Source: Nocardia paucivorans NBRC 100373
GTDB lineage: Bacteria; Actinomycetota; Actinomycetes; Mycobacteriales; Mycobacteriaceae
Length of the DNA: 64,000 bases
NCBI RefSeq assembly: GCF_000308675.1
Contig: NZ_BAGE01000040.1
Coordinates: forward strand, 1-64,000
Direction: 5' to 3'
How positions within the stretch are numbered: the stretch's first letter is position 1; every line of letters begins with the position of its first letter. Positions 61,241-64,000 of this stretch are shown one piece after another. Made by a program: the position numbers and the translations under genes. The notes beneath the pieces are model-generated. The model saw nothing but the letters and a program-made list of their open reading frames with translations, was not told the origin of the DNA and did no database searches.

Positions 61241-61687
61241 TCAATCCTGTTTGTTCACCAGAACGGTCAGAATATCGCGAAGCTGAGCCATACGTTGCGG
61301 CCCCAGGGTGTTCTCCCAGTCGCGTTCCAGGGCCTGCATACTGTTGCGCAGCACGCGGGTGGCGGTGCGACCACGTGACGTGAGACAGACCAGCTTGGCT
61401 CGACGGTCGCCGGGATCATCGATACGAGTGAGATACCCTGCGCGCTCCAGTGTTCCGATGACCTGGGCAGCGGCTTGACGTGTCACGCCGAGATGGATTG
61501 CCAGGTCCGACGCCCGTAGGCCGCCACCCAACAGGAGCGGAAACAGCTGCAGGGCGTGACGCGGCAACAGGTCTGCCATACCGTTGGCGGCGAACGCCTC
61601 GGTCAACCTCAGACTGCTCGAACGAGCAAGGCGGTAGACCAACGCCGGCGGCGCAGCCGATGGAGGAGTAGCAGCTACATCACTCAT
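61241..61687 (-). CDS. MarR-family transcriptional regulator
   Basis: A 148-residue MarR protein. Helices lead into the winged helix-turn-helix GGGLRASDLAIHLGVTRQAA AQVIGTLERAGYLTRIDDPG DRRAKLVCLTSRG, with the typical wing DPGDRRAK. The C-terminal helix is QALERDWENTLGPQRMAQLR DILTVLVNKQD. The start ATG 61687 lies 25 bases from a palindrome (61712-61730) that also occurs before the secreted protein gene at 62641. Autoregulation and control of that gene are the natural reading. It is divergent from the DUF3159 gene, 288 bases apart. Confidence 0.9.
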   Translation of the reverse strand: MSDVAATPPSAAPPALVYRLARSSSLRLTEAFAANGMADLLPRHALQLFPLLLGGGLRASDLAIHLGVTRQAAAQVIGTLERAGYLTRIDDPGDRRAKLVCLTSRGRTATRVLRNSMQALERDWENTLGPQRMAQLRDILTVLVNKQD

Positions 61688-61711
61688 CCCAGATATTCTG
61701 CCACTTGCATT

Positions 61712-61730
61712 TAGACAAGAGGCTTGCGTA
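61712..61730. promoter_or_regulatory. Candidate MarR operator, marR promoter copy
   Basis: TAGACAAGAGGCTTGCGTA. The core CAAG-N3-CTTG is a perfect inverted repeat. The same element in the opposite orientation of the centre is at 63936-63954 (TAGACAAGCCTCTTGCCTA). It lies 25-43 bases upstream of marR. Confidence 0.7.
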
Positions 61731-61975
61731 AATTGATCCCGACGGTCGAACGGACCCCCACGTTCGGGTGGCATTCCTCGATCCCGCCACACCTCGGAGA
61801 ACAGGAATGGTCGATGATTCGTTTCAGCGGATACCCTCTTGTCGCGTACGGACAACCGTCCTCGGCCCGATCGCTCGACCACGACATCCGCCCGTGAACA
61901 CGTCCCAGGGTCACACGTTCCACCGGCACCGCGGGAACGCGGCATCGATGTACACGACACGACCGGGACGGCAGG

Positions 61976-62689
61976 ATGTATACCGACCGTAACCGTCGAG
62001 CAGTGGGAGCTGCTCGTTCGAGGCGCCTCCGTACTGCATTCGCCGCATTGATCACCTCGCCGGAGGTATCGCTGTGGGATATCGTCGGCGGTGGGCGTGG
62101 TCTGGTGGACGTGGCATCGCCGCATCTGCTGTATGTCGTGGTGTATTCCCTGACCCGGGACGTACCGCTCGCGGTGTGCTCGGCGCTGCTCTGGAGCGCA
62201 GGCCTGGTACTGACGCGCGTGATCACCCGACAACCACGCCGGCAGTCGGCCGTCGGCCTGGTGCTGGTGGCGATATCAGGGCTGTTGGTCCTCACAACCG
62301 GCCATGAGACCGACTTCTACCTGCCGCACATACTGCGCAGCACGGCATGGGGTGCACTACTTTTGCTGTCGCTACTCGGTCGCCACCCCCTCGTCGGTGT
62401 ACTCGTCGGTCCCGCGATCGGGGTACCCGACTGGCGCAAGGATCGGATTCTGCTGCGTGCCTATCGACAGTGCACCGCCATCTGGGCGGGGGTGGTCGTC
62501 ATCCGTACGGCGGTGCACGTGTCGCTCTACTTCGCGAACAATGTCGTCGCCCTGGGGATCGCGCACATTCTCATGGGCGTTCCACTGTTCACCGTCATGG
62601 TGTATGTCATCCTACGCATTCTGCGTCGCGGCCACGCCGCCTACCGGGCCGGGCATCCCACGGCCTCGACATCGGCTTTGGACACGTAA
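61976..62689 (+). CDS. DUF3159 family integral membrane protein
   Basis: A 237-residue membrane protein with about six hydrophobic segments: LLYVVVYSLTRDVPLAVCSA LLWSAGLVL, AVGLVLVAISGLLVLTT, AWGALLLLSLLGRHPLVGVL VG, CTAIWAGVVVIRTAVHVSLY F, VALGIAHILMGVPLFTVMVY VILRI. GGGRGLVDVASPHLLYVVV and the WRKDRILLRAYRQCTAIWAG segment are typical of DUF3159. The ATG at 61976 has a weak ribosome binding site; the true start may be slightly downstream. Its end overlaps the convergent secreted-protein gene by 49 bases. Function unknown. Confidence 0.85.
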   Translation: MYTDRNRRAVGAARSRRLRTAFAALITSPEVSLWDIVGGGRGLVDVASPHLLYVVVYSLTRDVPLAVCSALLWSAGLVLTRVITRQPRRQSAVGLVLVAISGLLVLTTGHETDFYLPHILRSTAWGALLLLSLLGRHPLVGVLVGPAIGVPDWRKDRILLRAYRQCTAIWAGVVVIRTAVHVSLYFANNVVALGIAHILMGVPLFTVMVYVILRILRRGHAAYRAGHPTASTSALDT

Positions 62690-63885
62690 CGGACCCGGGG
62701 ATAGTACGACCCCATACTCGATTCCGGGTCAGCGGGATCGGCATTCTGGATCGAGTGCCGGAAATCACCGCTCGGGAGCATGTTCCGCATGATCAGCAGA
62801 TCCGATCCGGAGTCGGTGGGCAGCCATCCGATGCCACACTCGCCGGTGGCGTTCGCCGGACGATCGCCCGAGGACGAGGCGACGATGGTATAGCCGCCAT
62901 CGGAGTCCAGGGTCGTCTCGTCGTCGACAACACATGCGGTCACGGCGGTCGATGCGGGGTTGTTGCTGCACAGCGACCAGTACCGCACCTGACCCGAGCC
63001 CATGACCGGCTGTTTGTGATATGTGGCTGGAGTGCTCGGCATCCTTGCCTGGATCACCGCCACCCGACCCGGTTCGAGCAAGGTGGCGAGATACTTGTTG
63101 TCCGGGTTGGAATAGAGGCCACCACCGGCGAACGGTTGCCAGTCCGGCGCGTGTGGTGGCGTCTTTCGCCCGGACGACCGCATCACCTGTCCGGACGAGT
63201 GCGGGGCATGAGGGTCGTGGGACGCGGTCGGCGCGATGCACTCGGGCAGGTCCCGGTGCGTTCCGTCGGGCAGATTCACGGAGAGACGGGGAAGTCCTGC
63301 ACCGCCGGTGGCGTCGAAACCGGCATCGGGACGATATATCCGGTAGGCGACCGGGACATTACCGGTGATATCGCCCACATAGAGAGTATTGACCTCCGGA
63401 TTCGGTGGCGGCGCACTCCTCACGACCCGGACGGTGTATCCACGCGCCGAACCTTCACGGTCGGCACCGTCACCGAACGGGTTCACACTGCCGCTATCCG
63501 CGGCGATGGCCTGGTCGTTGAGTGACCCCACCACATCCCGCTCGGAGTAGGCGGTGTACGACATGTACCGCGCGTGCGGAAAGGCCCCGTGAATGGTCAG
63601 ACTCGCTCCGGGAATCGCCGGCAGAAAGGTCGTCCAGTAGTTGGCAAAGGTGTCCGGGAATGCGAAATTGATCGTATCGGCGCCTATCCGCGGACTCCAC
63701 CCACAGGCAAGGTTGGCCACGACATCACCATCGGGGGTGGCCCCCGCCGGGACGGTCCCCATCGTGGTCGATGCAACCACCGCGCACCCCAGCGCTATCG
63801 CGATGATCGCCGTCCGCACGCCATGACGCCGCCCATCCGGCGCGACATCGGTTCCCGATTCGACATATGTCTTCCCTATACCCAT
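62641..63885 (-). CDS. Large secreted protein, MarR-linked
   Basis: A 414-residue protein with a signal peptide after a charged lead (TAIIAIALGCAVVASTTMGT VPAGATPDG, AxA-like cleavage). The mature part is beta-rich: GADTINFAFPDTFANYWTTF LPAIPGASLTIHGAFPHARY MSYTAY, then LPRLSVNLPDGTHRDLPECI, RVAVIQARMPSTPATYHKQP VMGSGQVRYWSLCSN and ECGIGWLPTDSGSDLLIMRN MLPSGDFRHSIQN. Parts recall DUF1214/DUF1254-like exported proteins, but I cannot assign a function. AGGAG lies seven bases before ATG 63885. A 27-bp palindrome sharing the marR operator core lies 47 bases upstream, so it is probably MarR-controlled. Confidence 0.8.
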   Translation of the reverse strand: MGIGKTYVESGTDVAPDGRRHGVRTAIIAIALGCAVVASTTMGTVPAGATPDGDVVANLACGWSPRIGADTINFAFPDTFANYWTTFLPAIPGASLTIHGAFPHARYMSYTAYSERDVVGSLNDQAIAADSGSVNPFGDGADREGSARGYTVRVVRSAPPPNPEVNTLYVGDITGNVPVAYRIYRPDAGFDATGGAGLPRLSVNLPDGTHRDLPECIAPTASHDPHAPHSSGQVMRSSGRKTPPHAPDWQPFAGGGLYSNPDNKYLATLLEPGRVAVIQARMPSTPATYHKQPVMGSGQVRYWSLCSNNPASTAVTACVVDDETTLDSDGGYTIVASSSGDRPANATGECGIGWLPTDSGSDLLIMRNMLPSGDFRHSIQNADPADPESSMGSYYPRVRYVSKADVEAVGCPAR

Positions 63886-63931
63886 GGACAAACTCCTGGA
63901 CCATTCTCTTCAACTGGAGATTCGACAACCC

Positions 63932-63958
63932 ACTATAGACAAGCCTCTTGCCTATAGT
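63932..63958. promoter_or_regulatory. 27-bp palindrome, MarR-type operator
   Basis: ACTATAG (63932-63938) and CTATAGT (63952-63958) are perfect outer arms; CAAG (63940-63943) and CTTG (63947-63950) are perfect inner arms. The 19-base core equals the marR promoter element except for the centre and one flank base. No gene is resolved in the last 40 bases of the window. Confidence 0.8.
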
Positions 63959-64000
63959 ATGGGCGTCAGCGCATCTCCGCGCCGGCGTCGGGATGATCTC

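Overview
The window is GC-rich, tightly packed and full of actinobacterial protein families: Rieske KshA oxygenases, KstD flavoproteins, IclR, PadR, GntR-FCD and MarR regulators, a DUF3159 membrane protein, and a small secreted protein with a glycine-rich hydrophobic tail. This points to a Mycobacteriales genome, most likely Nocardia or a close relative such as Rhodococcus. The genus is an inference; there is no rRNA or other marker gene in the window. I see no tRNA.

Layout. (1) 1-5.6 kb is accessory DNA. It holds the trailing end of a CRISPR array, an AbrB-like protein coupled to a tyrosine integrase, and remnants of a large serine recombinase, a resolvase, a DUF3800-like protein and an IS5-like transposase. 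(2) 5.6-43 kb is a large catabolic cluster for a steroid or steroid-like polycycle. It encodes two KshA oxygenases, two KstD-type dehydrogenases and a Kst4D-type flavoprotein. It also has HsaA/HsaC/HsaD-type ring-cleavage enzymes and two Baeyer-Villiger monooxygenases. Five SDRs, two HSL-type esterases and a P450/ferredoxin/ferredoxin-reductase trio follow. The rest is an SMP-30 lactonase, a CoA-transferase/acyl-CoA dehydrogenase pair/hydratase operon, an Old Yellow Enzyme, and IclR (two), PadR and GntR regulators. (3) 43-61.2 kb is mixed: intact genes (methyltransferase, secreted protein, two AMP-forming ligases, a berberine-bridge-type oxidase, TetR/SDR, PP2C phosphatase, two DJ-1 superfamily proteins) among many decayed ones (MaoC, AraC, HIT, NTF2-like, threonine-dehydratase-like, class V aminotransferase, terpene synthase). 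(4) 61.2-64 kb holds a MarR regulator, a DUF3159 membrane protein and a secreted protein that shares a palindromic operator with marR.

How the genes work together. KstD and KshA together open ring B of a 3-oxosteroid. HsaA, HsaC and HsaD would then hydroxylate, cleave and hydrolyse the resulting aromatic ring A. The CaiB-type CoA-transferase, two acyl-CoA dehydrogenase subunits and enoyl-CoA hydratase look like a CoA-dependent side-chain or ring-fragment module. The BVMO, SDR, esterase and SMP-30 genes suggest oxidation of ketones to esters or lactones followed by hydrolysis. KshB, HsaB and HsaE-G are not in the window, so the pathway is incomplete here.

Most notable signal. A 17-bp palindrome, about TTCCCGCTGAGCGGGAA, recurs at eight intergenic places (8992, 12629, 23606, 26359, 34194, 39334, 40373, 40866). 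Seven of these lie upstream of catabolic operons, two of them in divergent promoters shared with iclR genes. This suggests one cluster-wide regulon. Other systems seen directly are a MarR palindrome shared between two promoters, a TetR-type double operator, and a GntR-like TTGGATC array.
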